Shown in pieces: positions 12,586 through 24,200 of a stretch of DNA of 64,000 nucleotides. Position 1 is the stretch's first letter. Each line of letters opens with the position of its first letter. The notes beneath the pieces were generated by a model that made no database searches, had not been told where the DNA came from, and saw only the letters and a list, made by a program, of their open reading frames with translations. This DNA comes from Henricia sp. BOLD:AAB3569 (taxonomy: Eukaryota; Echinodermata; Asteroidea; Spinulosida; Echinasteridae): positions 248,001-312,000 of the forward strand of contig JBBELK010000216.1 of NCBI GenBank assembly GCA_037783545.1. The letters run 5' to 3'. The translations under genes were made by a program, and so were the position numbers.

Positions 12586-13305
12586 CCATTATGGCCGTTG
12601 ATGACTTTATACATGTATATAATGCTTCAGTGGGTTAAAAAGGTGTCCCAATCGGACAAGAGAAATCGGATCCTGTGGTACTGGCCTCATTAACGTCAGA
12701 AGGTGTAAAGTACCCGCCAGGCGACTTCTTCAAGCAGCTATATAGTCTAGTCTTGCAAGTCTTGGTCCCGTACGGTTCTTGGTATATAACTTACACATGT
12801 CAGGGAAAATGTTTCCCATACGGAGACTGTGTCTAGTCTACATCTGGTACAACCGGTGTATCATGATCATCCCTGTACTCAGAGCAAAACCTGCGTAATT
12901 ATAGAACTCCACGATGATATTAACTCGTCAAGCTGAGCAGCCATGCGTCGCTTCGTATCGCAATCCCGTTCCGGTACCACCATGGATGTTGAAGGCTGCA
13001 GCCTGAATTTTATTTATGAAATATAATTCGCTTCGTTTACTGTGTTCAATCTGTTATTAAAGCAGTCATGTTGCATGTCATGCGCTGCTTCTGCAAGTAC
13101 AAGTTCTGCTAAACAATGCTAAAACTAAGTGGCTGCATTGGCAATGGTTTCGGTCCAGGGAAGGGGTGTGAGGTGTCCCTCCCAAAATGTTCGTGGTCTT
13201 TTACTAGGTCATTTGAGTCAAGTACACATATGCCTAGCTTGTGGCGCAAAGGCTATGTGGACGTGACCAATGGCTGAGGACATCCAATAAATATTCAAGT
13301 CTCGC

Positions 13306-13354
13306 AACCACTGGATGAGTCTTTAAGAACTCATCCAGTGGATGAGTCTTTAAG
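13306..13354. repeat. Direct and inverted repeat of GGATGAGTCTTTAAGAA
   Basis: GGATGAGTCTTTAAGAA occurs twice, 8 bp apart. The intervening CTCATCCA pairs with the start of each copy, giving alternative hairpins. Confidence 0.7.
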
Positions 13355-13751
13355 AATGTGGCATGCCTTTGGCCATTGAGGATGAGGCTCATACCTCCAG
13401 TACTTCCAATAGAAATAGGTGTATCTCTATCTCGATCCCGAAATAGAGATACATGTACGTGGGTTTGTCCATGAAGTTGGGGCACGGTGTCCACGTAGCA
13501 TCGGTATAGTCTGTGTTAATTATATACTGAATATGTATTTACAACTTCAAATTGTTGTTGCAACGGATATGGTATAGTGCCCGGCTATATTCATTCATGT
13601 TTTCTTTGGGCAATCTCATTGAATATGAGATTCTTGTTTTACCGACGCTACGTGGACACCACATCACTGTCAAGACATTTGACTGAGTCTGTGGTTTGGT
13701 ACACCATAATGCAAGTACTTTTAAGTTTTACTGTAGTGGGATATGCTTTTC

Positions 13752-13787
13752 TTTCTAATAGAGATTATCGATTATCTCTATTAGAAA
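13752..13787. repeat. 36-bp near-perfect palindrome upstream of ALG2
   Basis: The arms TTTCTAATAGAGAT and its inverse ATCTCTATTAGAAA flank a TCGA-centred core. It lies about 230 bp upstream of the ALG2 start codon. It could be a tiny hairpin MITE or a dimeric protein site; nothing further can be said. Confidence 0.6.
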
Positions 13788-14018
13788 TGGAGATCATCTG
13801 TTATCGATAAACACGAAAGCACAAAATTACATCGCAAGAGGGCGCTATTCTACACGAACATGTGTGAACTTTGACATGCAATCAACAAAACTCTTCTGCT
13901 GCGAGTGTTTTCTGATCGAAAAAATGATGCAATTTTTGATTTTGTGCAGAGCTTAGTTTGAGGAATTGTCAGCTATATTTTACCACGTTAACTGTGCGTA
14001 CAAAAAGCATAAATTACG

Positions 14019-16828
14019 ATGGTGAAAGTGGTTTTTGTTCACCCCGATCTTGGGATCGGCGGAGCGGAGAGATTGGTTGTCGATGCGGCGCTGGCGCTGC
14101 AGGCCAAGGGGCATCCGGTGAAGCTTTTCACCGCCCACCATGATCCGAAACACTGCTTCAAGGTAGGCCGTCGTTTGGAGAATAAATTCATAAATTCGCT
14201 TTGTGTTGGTTGACTATTTGTTGATAAAACTGAATTTGGAAATAAAAAATAAAAAATTCTACCTTGAAAGTTGAAACGAGAAGTTTAAGATTTGGCAGCA
14301 AAACATTCTGTGATTGATTTTTTTCTTCGGGATTCAACTTAAATTTTCTTTGTTACATTGTCATTATTATTGACATTATTTCTACATTTTTCAGGAAACC
14401 AGTGATGGTACATTAGACGTCACTGCAGTTGGAGATTGGTTACCAAGGAGTTTGCTTGGTCGTTGCTATGCTCTTTGTGCGTACATCAGGATAATCTATG
14501 TGGCCTTGTATCTTGTGCTCTTCAGCGGTGTCGACTGTGATGTCGTCTTCTGTGATCAGATTTCTGCCTGTATTCCATTCTTGAAACTCAAAAGAAAAGC
14601 AAAGGTAGTGCAAATAGAACCTTTGCACACAGCGGCCATTGTAGGGGACAATCACAATGTCAGTGTTTGTCATACATGAGCAGGTGCTTTGTGAACTTGT
14701 TGTCATATCATTTAAATAAGAAAATATGTCCCCTGTGATGGCCGCTGGTGCAAAGATTCTATTACAGCAATGGCCATGTCATTAATGCAGATTTGATAAA
14801 TGAAATTTAGAAATTTAATAAATAAATGTGTAGATGTGCATATTCTTTGCCAGTTCTCATTTCTGTAAAGTTTCTGTATTCAAATTTTTATTCAAAGGTA
14901 CAACTTGGGGTTTTAAGTTTAAGCAAAACAGTAATTTCTTTCCCTCAATCAAACCAAGTAAATTAGTCTTTTTTTCATTCACCAAGCAATGTGTTTCCTG
15001 GCAGGTGTTGTTCTACTGTCACTTTCCTGATCAACTCCTAACCCAGCGTTTAACCTTACTCAAGCGACTCTACCGAGCACCCATTGATTGGCTGGAAGAG
15101 AAGACTACCGGAATGGCTCACTGCGTCCTTGTCAATAGTAATTTCACAGGTAATGACGGGGAACCAGTCGAGGGTCACCAAGAGAAGTCTTTAATAATGA
15201 AAAATTGTAAGTCACGCACGAGTCGAGCCTCAAGGATAAACTTGTATACAATAATGCTTTCGTTGCACTAATTTCAAGAACTTAAGAGTAAGACCCATGT
15301 GAAGACTTGCAGGGATCTGTGTTTAGAAATAAGATTTACTAAAATGCTCAATAGAGCCTCTGCATCGGCAGCCTTTTTTGGGGGGGTGGTGGGGCAATAA
15401 TAGATTCACAAAGTGTGTACTCTTGCATGACACAGTGACAATATGACTGCCCCCCAAGATGGCTGCCCTTGCAAAGGGTCTATATAGCATTTCAAGTGAC
15501 ATTCTTGGAACGTGAACCGTAATTCCTATTTATTTTTCTCCTACAGCCAAAACCTTTGCAGCAACATTCCCATCACTGACCCACATTAATCCTGAAGTCC
15601 TGTATCCTTCCCTAAACTTCGCTGCATTCGACAGTCCCATTGAACCCCTCGGAGACCTCCTGCCAAGGAAGGTGGAGACACTCTTCTTGTCAATCAATCG
15701 CTATGAACGGAAAAAAAACCTGGACCTGGCTCTAGAAGCTTTGGGTGAGTGCAGTCGTAGATTTTAGTCTTTCTTATAAATAATAGAGGTGGATTCTTGT
15801 CTACCCTGCTGTCCTGCAGGATACTCCTGGTATTGTCAGAATTATTACCACTGCCATCAGGGAATCACCACAACCATTTTGCTTCAACTAGGTGAAGGCG
15901 CACAACCCTATCAGCAGTTAGATTGTAGCACTCCCCCTACAGGGTGCTCCTGGCACTGTAGCCATTATCGCTGCCATCAGGGAATCGCCAGAACCATTTC
16001 GCTTCAACTAGGTGGCTATCTGGCCAAGGTGCACAACCCTATCAGCGCTTAGACTGTGGCATTCCCTTTAACAGCTTCACAAATTTTGCTCAGGTTGACG
16101 AGGCAATTGAGATTAAAGGCGCCTTTCCGCAATGCATGCAAGACGGACTAATGGAAAGGCACCCTAATTGTCTTGCCCAGGAACACAAATATGTTGACAC
16201 CAGTGAGGCTCGAACCCAGGACCTCTTGATCATAAGCTTGGCTGTGTACCCACTAGACCAAACAAGCTCTCACGATATCCGATTAACCCTCAATCTTCTT
16301 TCACCATCTGTCACAGGAAAACTACTTGAAAAGCTTGAAGCAAACAAAAGAAAGCAAGTGCACCTGATAATGGCTGGAGGCTACGACGAGAGAGTGGCAG
16401 AGAATCGCGAGCACTACTTAGAACTCCGCCAACTCACGGACAAGCGTCAACTCCAGGACTACGTCACGTTCAAACGTTCGTTTAGCGATGCCGAAAAACT
16501 TGCTCTCCTTCAACGCTGCACTTGTTTACTGTATACACCGAGCAACGAACATTTTGGCATCGTTCCAATTGAGGCAATGTACGCAAGTCGGCCAGTGGTA
16601 GCAGTTAACAGTGGAGGGCCGCTGGAAACGATCGTGGACAAACAGACGGGGTTTCTGTGTGAGCCGGATGCGGAGCACTTTGCCAAAGCTATGAGTGAAT
16701 TCATTACAAATAAGAAGTTGGCGGACAAATTTGGCAAAGCTGGACGCACCAGGGTCATCAATAATTTCTCTTTCAAGGCATTTGGAAATAAACTGGATCG
16801 GATTGTACGAAAGCTGAGGAAGACATAA
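14019..16828 (+). CDS. ALG2: ALG2, alpha-1,3/1,6-mannosyltransferase (5 coding exons)
   Basis: This GT4-family enzyme adds the second and third mannoses to the dolichol-linked oligosaccharide on the cytosolic face of the ER during N-glycan assembly. Exons: 14019-14162, 14395-14604, 15005-15149, 15547-15744, 16317-16828, all with GT/AG borders and consistent phases, giving 402 aa (human about 416). The N-terminus carries the glycine-rich donor motif ([13 protein letters not shown]). A hydrophobic membrane-associating stretch lies at about residues 75-90. [11 protein letters not shown] and [12 protein letters not shown] are family hallmarks. Near the C-terminus is the GT4 EX7E motif in [12 protein letters not shown], followed by VNSGGPLE. 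Introns 2, 3 and 4 each contain a repeat element, and one MITE begins only about 8 bp after the exon 2 donor. It is convergent with WDR70. Identification is firm; the exact 5' UTR is unknown. Confidence 0.96.
14613..14763. mobile_element. Palindromic MITE, 'GACCCTTTGCA' family, in ALG2 intron 2
   Basis: It opens with ATAGAACCTTTGCAC..GCGGCCAT and closes with ATGGCCGCTGGTGCAAAGATT..TAT. The inner halves contain GTAGGGGACA and TGTCCCCTG. It starts about 8 bp downstream of the ALG2 exon 2 splice donor. Other copies: 15348, 18511, 19648, 43707 and 55585. Confidence 0.8.
15348..15487. mobile_element. 'GACCCTTTGCA'-family MITE in ALG2 intron 3
   Basis: It runs from ATAGAGCCTCTGCATCGGC to GATGGCTGCCCTTGCAAAGGG..TATA and includes the family signature CACAGTGACAATATGACTG. 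It is more diverged than the copy in intron 2. Confidence 0.75.
15783..16272 (-). mobile_element. SINE with internal duplication in ALG2 intron 4
   Basis: On the minus strand the head has a tRNA-like B-box (GGTTCGAGCCTC). The body shares CATTTCGCTTCAACTAGGTG and CAACCCTATCAGC with the copy at 26742-27003. The block with CTGCCATCAGGGAATC and TTCGCTTCAACTAGGTG is present twice, so the element is longer than its relative. Confidence 0.7.
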
Positions 16829-17480
16829 CAGGATTGTTGAGTATTTCTACAGATTTGCCGAAGCATAAATTTTAGTAAATTTCATGTAGTACAAATCCCT
16901 GTTTTTAGGCCAAGAAAGAAAATAGCTGTGTTTCCTGTTACCCGCACCAACGTAGAAAATCGTGCAAAACCTATTTTTTGGTTTGCTCAATAAAAAATAA
17001 AAACATATTGTGCCTACATCACCTCTATTTTTGTTACCCCTTCAATGCATAAAAAAGTGGCTCACTCTTGTACATTAATATGTGCAAGTGGTAAAAAAAA
17101 ATACTGAATGTCATCCCACCCTGAATATTTTCTTTTATGTACATGATGTAATAGGAAACACAGGTGTTTTTTTTCTTGGCCATATAACAAGATGTGGCAG
17201 TAATTCCTTCAATTAGGAACTTCTGTATTATGGACACTTTTTTTTTTGCAAATGATGAAATTTCTTAGGCTCAACAAACCCCGTTTCATAACGAACAAAC
17301 AAGAAGACATCAGGCATATACTTATGTATCAATTGTATTATTTACAATAAAAATTAAAGGAGAAATATTTTACAGTGTGTTCATTCTTGAGTGGTATATT
17401 TAGTTTAACCCATAACCATGCATACAGCAATATGCCCAGAAAATGGGAAATTCTTCACAAAAAGCATATGGAATGGTGCT

Positions 17481-17615
17481 TTAAAGGCACTGGCTCGTCA
17501 GCATTGCGCGCGCCAAATTCGTGCCACGAAATACGCAGCTCCATGCCTTTGCTATGGAACTGCGTGATTCGTGGCACGAATTTGGCGCGCAATGCTGACG
17601 AGCCTGTGCCTTTAA
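17481..17615. mobile_element. TTAA-type palindromic MITE, full copy
   Basis: A nearly perfect hairpin runs from TTAAAGGCACTGGCTCGTCA to its inverse GACGAGCCTGTGCCTTTAA. The arms contain GCGCGCCAAATTCGTGCCAC and AATACGCAGCTCCATGCC. TTAA at both borders resembles the target site of piggyBac-type elements; that assignment is inferred. Confidence 0.85.
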
Positions 17616-17958
17616 TCAAAAGCTAAACAGAGTACAGTGTGTTGATGTCAAATGTCGAGGAGCTGGTGGCCGCCATGGTAATTATAGGACAATGCACGCT
17701 TCTCCAATTTTAAGCAAATGTTTTCAAACTGGACTAAAGAACCATAACAAAGAGATTATTTCCTTGAAGACTTACAACTCGTCTGCTATCAACTGCTTTG
17801 TTTAAAGTGCTATCAGATTCAGTGAAAGGTCCCATAAGATAACTGTATCATCACTCCTCTTACAAGATTTAAAACAAACAACTACGAGTGTACCTTTAAC
17901 ACTTTATGCATTCATCTTGTGGTCCAGCTCCTGTTTTTTTACTGCTTAAGAACATATG

Positions 17959-18141
17959 CAGCACAATATGTGGCAGAGGGACTCCCCCTACCATTGTTTC
18001 CCCATTGTGTCTAAAACATTAAATGAATTTCCAAGGAATTCCTTTCAGTTTTTAGGGGGGTTGGTGCGTTAACAAAAGGGAAAGGTGTGTTGAGGTATTG
18101 GGGGGGGGGGGGGGGGAGTCCCTTTGCCAAATATCGTGCTG
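17959..18141. mobile_element. MITE with CAGCAC ends ('GGGACTCCCCC' family), copy 1
   Basis: Ends: CAGCACAATATGTGGCAGAG on the left, and the inverse of CAGCACGATATTTGGCAAAG on the right. The core includes AAAGGAATTCCTTT..-like sequence, AACAAAAGGGAAAGG and a poly-G run. Relatives: 30278-30626 (interrupted), 40505-40688 and 44311-44453. Confidence 0.75.
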
Positions 18142-18147
18142 GGTATA

Positions 18148-18180
18148 CACCTTTTGTTTCTTAGCCCAATGAGGGACGTC
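18148..18180 (-). repeat. 33-bp duplicate of WDR70 last-exon segment
   Basis: This block is identical to 18239-18271, which encodes the residues DVPHWAKKQKV near the WDR70 C-terminus. It lies 35 bp downstream of the WDR70 stop on the minus strand and only 6 bp from the right end of the MITE at 17959-18141. It is presumably carried in the 3' UTR. Confidence 0.85.
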
Positions 18181-18214
18181 AGAGTAACACCACAGTGAGT
18201 GCGCCTTTAACGCT

Positions 18215-21200
18215 TCACGTATCACCCTTGTTATGGTCCACCTTTTGTTTCTTAGCCCAATGAGGGACGTCGGTATCATCAACCTCTTCCTCATCAGATT
18301 CCTCTTGAAAGATGGCCTTGGGCTGCGTCCTGAGGAGAACAAAAATGTCAAGCTTGGCTACCTCAACAATCACGTTCACTCCAAACAATGCTGGTTAGGT
18401 ATATGCAATGGTTTCATATAAAATCCATGTCCAAAAAGTTTGTTTTAAAAGGGACACTTTTGAAATGCGTGGAGGCAGTAACAATGAGAAAGGATCCGTT
18501 TGTTTGCTGCTATAGAGCTTCTACACCGGCGGCCATGACAGGGGGCAGGTTTTCTTATGTAAATTATGTAACAATAGAACTACAAAGCACCTACTCATGC
18601 TTGACGCAGGGTGACAATGTGACTGCCCCCGTCATGGCCACCGTGCAAAGGCTCTATTGGGAGCTTAAGATGATTAAGGGTGGTCAGGTTGGCATAGTGG
18701 TTCTTTCCCCGCCTTTCACATCTGGCATCCCGGGTTCAATTCCTGCACGTGTATGTGGATTGGGTTTGCAGTCCCTACTTGACCGCTTGAGTTTACCCCC
18801 GGGGATTTCCCTGGGGGTTTTCCTCCCACTTCTAAAACTGCAACTTCTTCGTCGTCATCTTAAGTTGATAATAAAGTATAGTTAAAGCTAAAATCGTATA
18901 GTTGATTGCATAAAGGGCCTTAGTTGCCAAAGAAGCCATGAAATTAACTACAACAACAAAGCTGCTTAGGGCCGTCAAAAGTTGTCAACATTTTCACGGT
19001 TCTACAGAGCGAAGTATTTTTTAAGACCACACCCTCCCTCCCTCCCTTAAAATACTACTTAACATTTGTATTGACTACCATGAAGTGTCAACATTTCACA
19101 ATGCATGTAAAGTCCTATGCGGCCCGCCCCTTCCTACACTTTGTAGACCCGTGAAAATGCTGACAACTTTGGACGGCTCCTCTTACTCTGAATATGCTGG
19201 TGAGATCCAGAAGGGATTATCTGAAGCCTCCTTAGCATGGCGTAGAATGGCTTCACGTGGATTGCTATCATCTTTCTTGTTAACAGCGATAACCTTGGCT
19301 ACGTAGGATGCTAAGCTGCCACCACTAGCTGCTATCCGACCCCCGCGACCTTAGGGATTGACCAATCAAATACAAAGTAATCAAACTCAGTCCTCGCTTA
19401 ATTGATTGCCTGGACAGGCGGAACAACCAAACAAATTGAACATGCAACAAGAAATCCCCTAAATGGTTGCCCGTGGACAACTTGAAAAATCTGGAAAAAC
19501 TGCTGAAGTCATTTGAAATTTTTAAATTAAGTATTAGGGAAAATTATCGTAAGCCAAAGAATACAATGTTTCTTCCCCAACTCACAAAATTAAGCAGAGA
19601 AACAACAGTCAATACGTAGCCTACAAAGAGACTCTCTGCACGGTCGACCATGTAATGACAGGGGGTAAGTTTTCACTAAACATTTCATATTTAGATGGTG
19701 ACACAATAGATCAACATGATGCACAGTGACAATGTGATTGTCCCCGTCATGGCCGCTCTTGCAAAGGGTCTATACATCTGCACAGGTATGACTGGTGAGC
19801 TGAGAACATGTAACAATTTAATAATTTAAGTAATAATTTTCAGCGAGTCTTAAATGATAACCACTTGTCGGATAGAACAAAAATGCAAGGCTTTAATATT
19901 ACAGCCAAACACACCTGTTCCACACTGACCCTAACATTAGAAACCAAACACACCGTCCTTTATAAATTATTAGGGAGTTTTCGATTTGCACGACGGATGA
20001 ATCTACGACGGATGAATTGCTATCCCGACTCATCTGCGCATGCGTCGACTTTGCCATGTCGTCGTCGTCTGATTTCTAGGACGGTAGTTGGGGCAAATCA
20101 ACGTTGTGGCGACGACGGCAACGTTTAGGTAACATTTGACCTTCAACAACACATTTTTGGATCTCATGATTCGATCTCAAGTCGTCGTGAAAATCGAAAT
20201 GGATTAAAAGTAGGACAGGACGTTTTGTGCAACGACATGTTCGCGGTCAGATTTTTCACTGTCGTGTTTCTCTCCGTTGTCCAATCGAAAGCTCACTAAT
20301 GTTGGATAAGGAACATTACAATACCTGACTTAATAGGCAGATCTGGTCTGTGTGACTTGACAGGGTCCTGTCGGTCTTTCTGAGCCTGTTTGTATGACAT
20401 CAGTAGTTTAGGCTGGTCCTTGCGATACATCCGCAGCATGTGTGCTATTGGGAGATAAAACGGAGTTTACAAAGTACGTTTATAAAGTACCCAAGCACCA
20501 AATTGAACACTGTTTATTTACAGCAACACACAACTATACCGGGCAACAAAAGAATCCTACATTTTGACTTAGTCAAAATTTGAACATTTATTTTGTAATT
20601 ATTAAAGTTGACATAAAAACATTCTCACACCAGCTTGGTTACGCATTACTGCAAAATTTCCACTCAAATTGTTTGTAGGTTTTGTTTTCCGCGAGTCGCT
20701 GTGCCTGGAAACAGCGACTTGTAATCAAAATTCCAAACGGCAAAATGAACCTACGTGTAATGATGCTCTCGTTTCTGACTATGTCTAGTTCCTTGACTTT
20801 CCTCCTCCTCTTGACCACACACAGCTTAGCACCCCTGCAGTTTGAGAATCACAAGCAGAGATGGTTAATTACAAAATAGCAAATCCCCAAGATTTCTTGC
20901 AGCGATCACATTTTGACAGAACTTTAAGGAAATACAGAAAAGTCTGCAAATCCCCAGTCATCTATACACCAATCCGGTAACTAAGGTCTCATTCCCTGTA
21001 CATCGCTATAGCTGGGGGACTTCCACAGAATGAACTGTATGTTTTTGCTGAAGCTGCATTTGTTTACTTCGAACAAGTTGCGCGTCTTTGTAGGGTTCTT
21101 TGTAGGGCACGTCGCGTGTACGCGAAGAAGGCGCGTCGCGTGCACGCGGAGGGGGCGCGTTCGTGCATGTAATGGATGAGCGCTTTTCGTTCTAACAGCA

Positions 21201-24200
21201 ACACAAAAAGCACAGCCCATGCACTGGACGCCCCCAGCTATGGCGGATATACAGGGAAGGCGACCTTAGTTACCGGATTGGTCTATAGGAATAGAGTTTG
21301 AGCTTACCGGTGACTCTTGTCAGGGTCATAAAGAATCCGTGCGTCTCCGTTGGCACAACCAATAATAATCTGGTTCAGCTTGGGATGCCATAGACACCGA
21401 GCAATGCCCTGAAACGACAAAATGACAAAAGGAACACATGAAAGACAGATTACATGATTGGAAAACTTTTAAAAACAAAATACATGTAATAATGTTGATA
21501 AACTACCTTGTTTAAATTTCAGCCACAGAAAACCTGAAAACCTGAAAAATCCACGCATGTTTTTTTTACATGAATGAACGGTGAAAAAAATTGTCTGCAG
21601 ACACCTTCAGTTGGCAATTTATCCCACAAAGGTACCACAATTTTAAACAGGAAAAAAATCATATGCTGTCAACACTTTGTCGGGTTTTTCTTGTCAACTC
21701 GTGAAGTAATGATGTATTGAGGTTTCAAACTACTTTTCTACGTACATTGTTTCAAATTTTCAGTTTACAAAATTAATGTGAAATCAGATTGTAAAAACTA
21801 AACCCAATATTTTAAAATTGGAGATTTAAGTCCCAACACAAGATTAAACTCACCGAATCACCACAGGGGATTTCTGCGACTTTGTCAAACGTTTCTCGTT
21901 CCAGGAAGATTAACTTCCCTTCGCCTTCTCCTTTCTTGACCGACGTACACGTTACTAACATCTTGTCGTCTGGACTGAACACGCAATCTGTCCTGTGATG
22001 GCATGAGGCGGTAGATGTCAATATTAGGCAACGTTCTGGAGTTATGAACATTACAAATGTGCTACACTTATTGGCTATTATAAAGCAAACTTTGATAAAG
22101 ACGTACGTATGTTGCATCAGCTGCAGTTGGCGGTGAGAGTGGGGGGCGACGGTGCAGGGGGAGTTAAGGGTTAATATTCATAACAATTTCAATGAGTAAA
22201 AGCCGAGTAAAAAGTTGTCAACATTTTTACAGTTCTACAAAGAGTAGGAAGAGGGAAGGGAGTCCAAGGCCAGGTAGGATTTTAAATGTTGACATTTCAT
22301 GGTACTGACAGGAAAATTTTGATAAGTAGTATTTCGGGGAAGGGAGGGATCTTGAAAAATACTACACTCTGTAGAACTGTGAACTTACATGGGGAAATAG
22401 TTTGTGAGACCGGTAGCTACGTTTAGCGGCCTCTTGAAGTTTCTGAGGTCCCATAGTTTCAGGGTGTCATCGCCTTGAGAAAAGAAAAGAAAAAGGACAA
22501 AGATAATGGTGATAAATTTTGATTCCTTTCAAATTTTTTTTTTTGCTGTAGTTTTTGGGCCGATTCTGTAATGAACTTAGATTGGAAATCATGCCGGTTG
22601 GGATCGGCCTTATGGCATTATCACACAGGAATAATTTTAAAAATCATACTAACTTTAGAGGTTTTTAGGAGCGTTAGTTTTAACCATAATACTCCCTAAT
22701 TCTTCAAAATCAAACCAATTTATTTTGCACACATTGTGCACACTTTCGATTGTGTAGCAGAGAAGAGAAGGAATTCCAACTGAAATAGAAAAATGATGCA
22801 TGCTGCATGCTATTAATAAAAAGCTATATATTCTTATGTTGGTGCAAGACTCTTTCTGAAAGACTCTGAAATACTCTTAAAGCTGTGCTTACCGCCCCTT
22901 GTCGCAAAGACCCTATTGTCATAAGAGAATGTGATGCAAGTGCTGTCACAGCCTACAGCATGGGCCGTCTTATGCTTGTAGGTGGGCCTGATCTGTATGA
23001 AGAAAAACAAGTTTCAGCAGTTAAATATTAGAAGCAGACAGTGCAACCGGATTTCAATATTAAGGTAATAAGGATTGAAACTTTAACTATTACTTTTTTG
23101 TTGTAATTTTTAAAGTTATATTTGGCTTTGGCTGTTTAATGACACAAAACAAAACACAATGCACAGAAAGTTAGCGTTAAAAAATACAGTCATTACAGTA
23201 AATAATGTGTTCTACTTCTTCTTGAATTTGATAAAAAAACTTAAATCCTGGTGTCGATTTCACAAAGACTTGCGGCGCGTCGCAAGTACCCGAATCCATC
23301 GCAACTCGCCAAACCCATGGCAAACTTACAAAGGGGTCAACAAGTTGCGATGGATTTAGGTATGCGCAAGTTTTTGTGAAACCAACCCCTAAATGAGCAT
23401 TGGAGTACATCTGTACAAGTCCAACAATGCACAGTAAGACCAGAACACATTCCTTGGACTGAAAAATGTTGGTGTTGAAGTTTGAAGGAGTCTAGTAGCG
23501 GGTTGATAAACGTAATGAAATGATTTAAAATGAGCTTACGAATGGTTTCTTGACGTCCCATAGTTGCAAACTCCCATCTTGACATGGGCTTGCAATGAGT
23601 TTCCCGTCGCGGCTAAACGTGCAGCACGTGGGGACCGTCTTATGACCACCGACTGACCGAAACTTGATCACTACCTTCTGACGTTTGGGTTGATTAAAGT
23701 CCCATATCCTGACAGTCCTGTAGATGTCGTTATTGGGGTAAATTAGAAAGCTTAGAGTTTGGATGAACAAGGGAAAAGGAGTATGAAGCTCCATAGCGAT
23801 GATGTGCCTATGAGCAAGGCAAATACTGCTTTTCATCCCAGTAGTAAATCTGTATGTGCAAAGGAGGGTTGCAGTCGAGTCCATCACAAGTCCTCATAAG
23901 CCTTCACAAGTCCCTGGGTCTTAATTCAAGTCACAAGCTATTTAAAGGCATTCAAAGGCATTCTTTTGTGCGTGTTCATCATTTGCTTCTTGTTACTAGA
24001 CTTGTGAGTGACTTGTCACAGACTTATGATTTTATCGGATCTGGACTTGTGATAGACTTGTAAGGGACGCGACTACAACCCTGGTGCATAGAGGCAAATG
24101 TGATGCATTTGAATACATGTAGTTCCTGCAATACACAGGTGAAAGGGAAGGGTGGAAGAGGCAGTGAGCTTACCCATCATCTGAACATGTGATAAATTCC

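Larger units (their letters stand above)
12590..14018. other. Upstream region of ALG2
   Basis: No gene is seen. The stretch holds short inverted and direct repeats (13306-13354) and a 36-bp near-perfect palindrome (13752-13787). The last few hundred bases are presumably the ALG2 promoter and 5' UTR. I see no clear TATA box. Confidence 0.4.
16829..18214. other. Shared 3' region between ALG2 and WDR70
   Basis: This is the intergenic space between two convergent genes, presumably both 3' UTRs. AATAAA-like strings occur after the ALG2 stop (for example CAATAAAAAATAAAAAC near 16988), a plausible ALG2 polyadenylation region. It contains MITEs at 17481-17615 and 17959-18141, a poly-G run at about 18101-18117, and a copy of part of the WDR70 last exon at 18148-18180. 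Confidence 0.5.
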
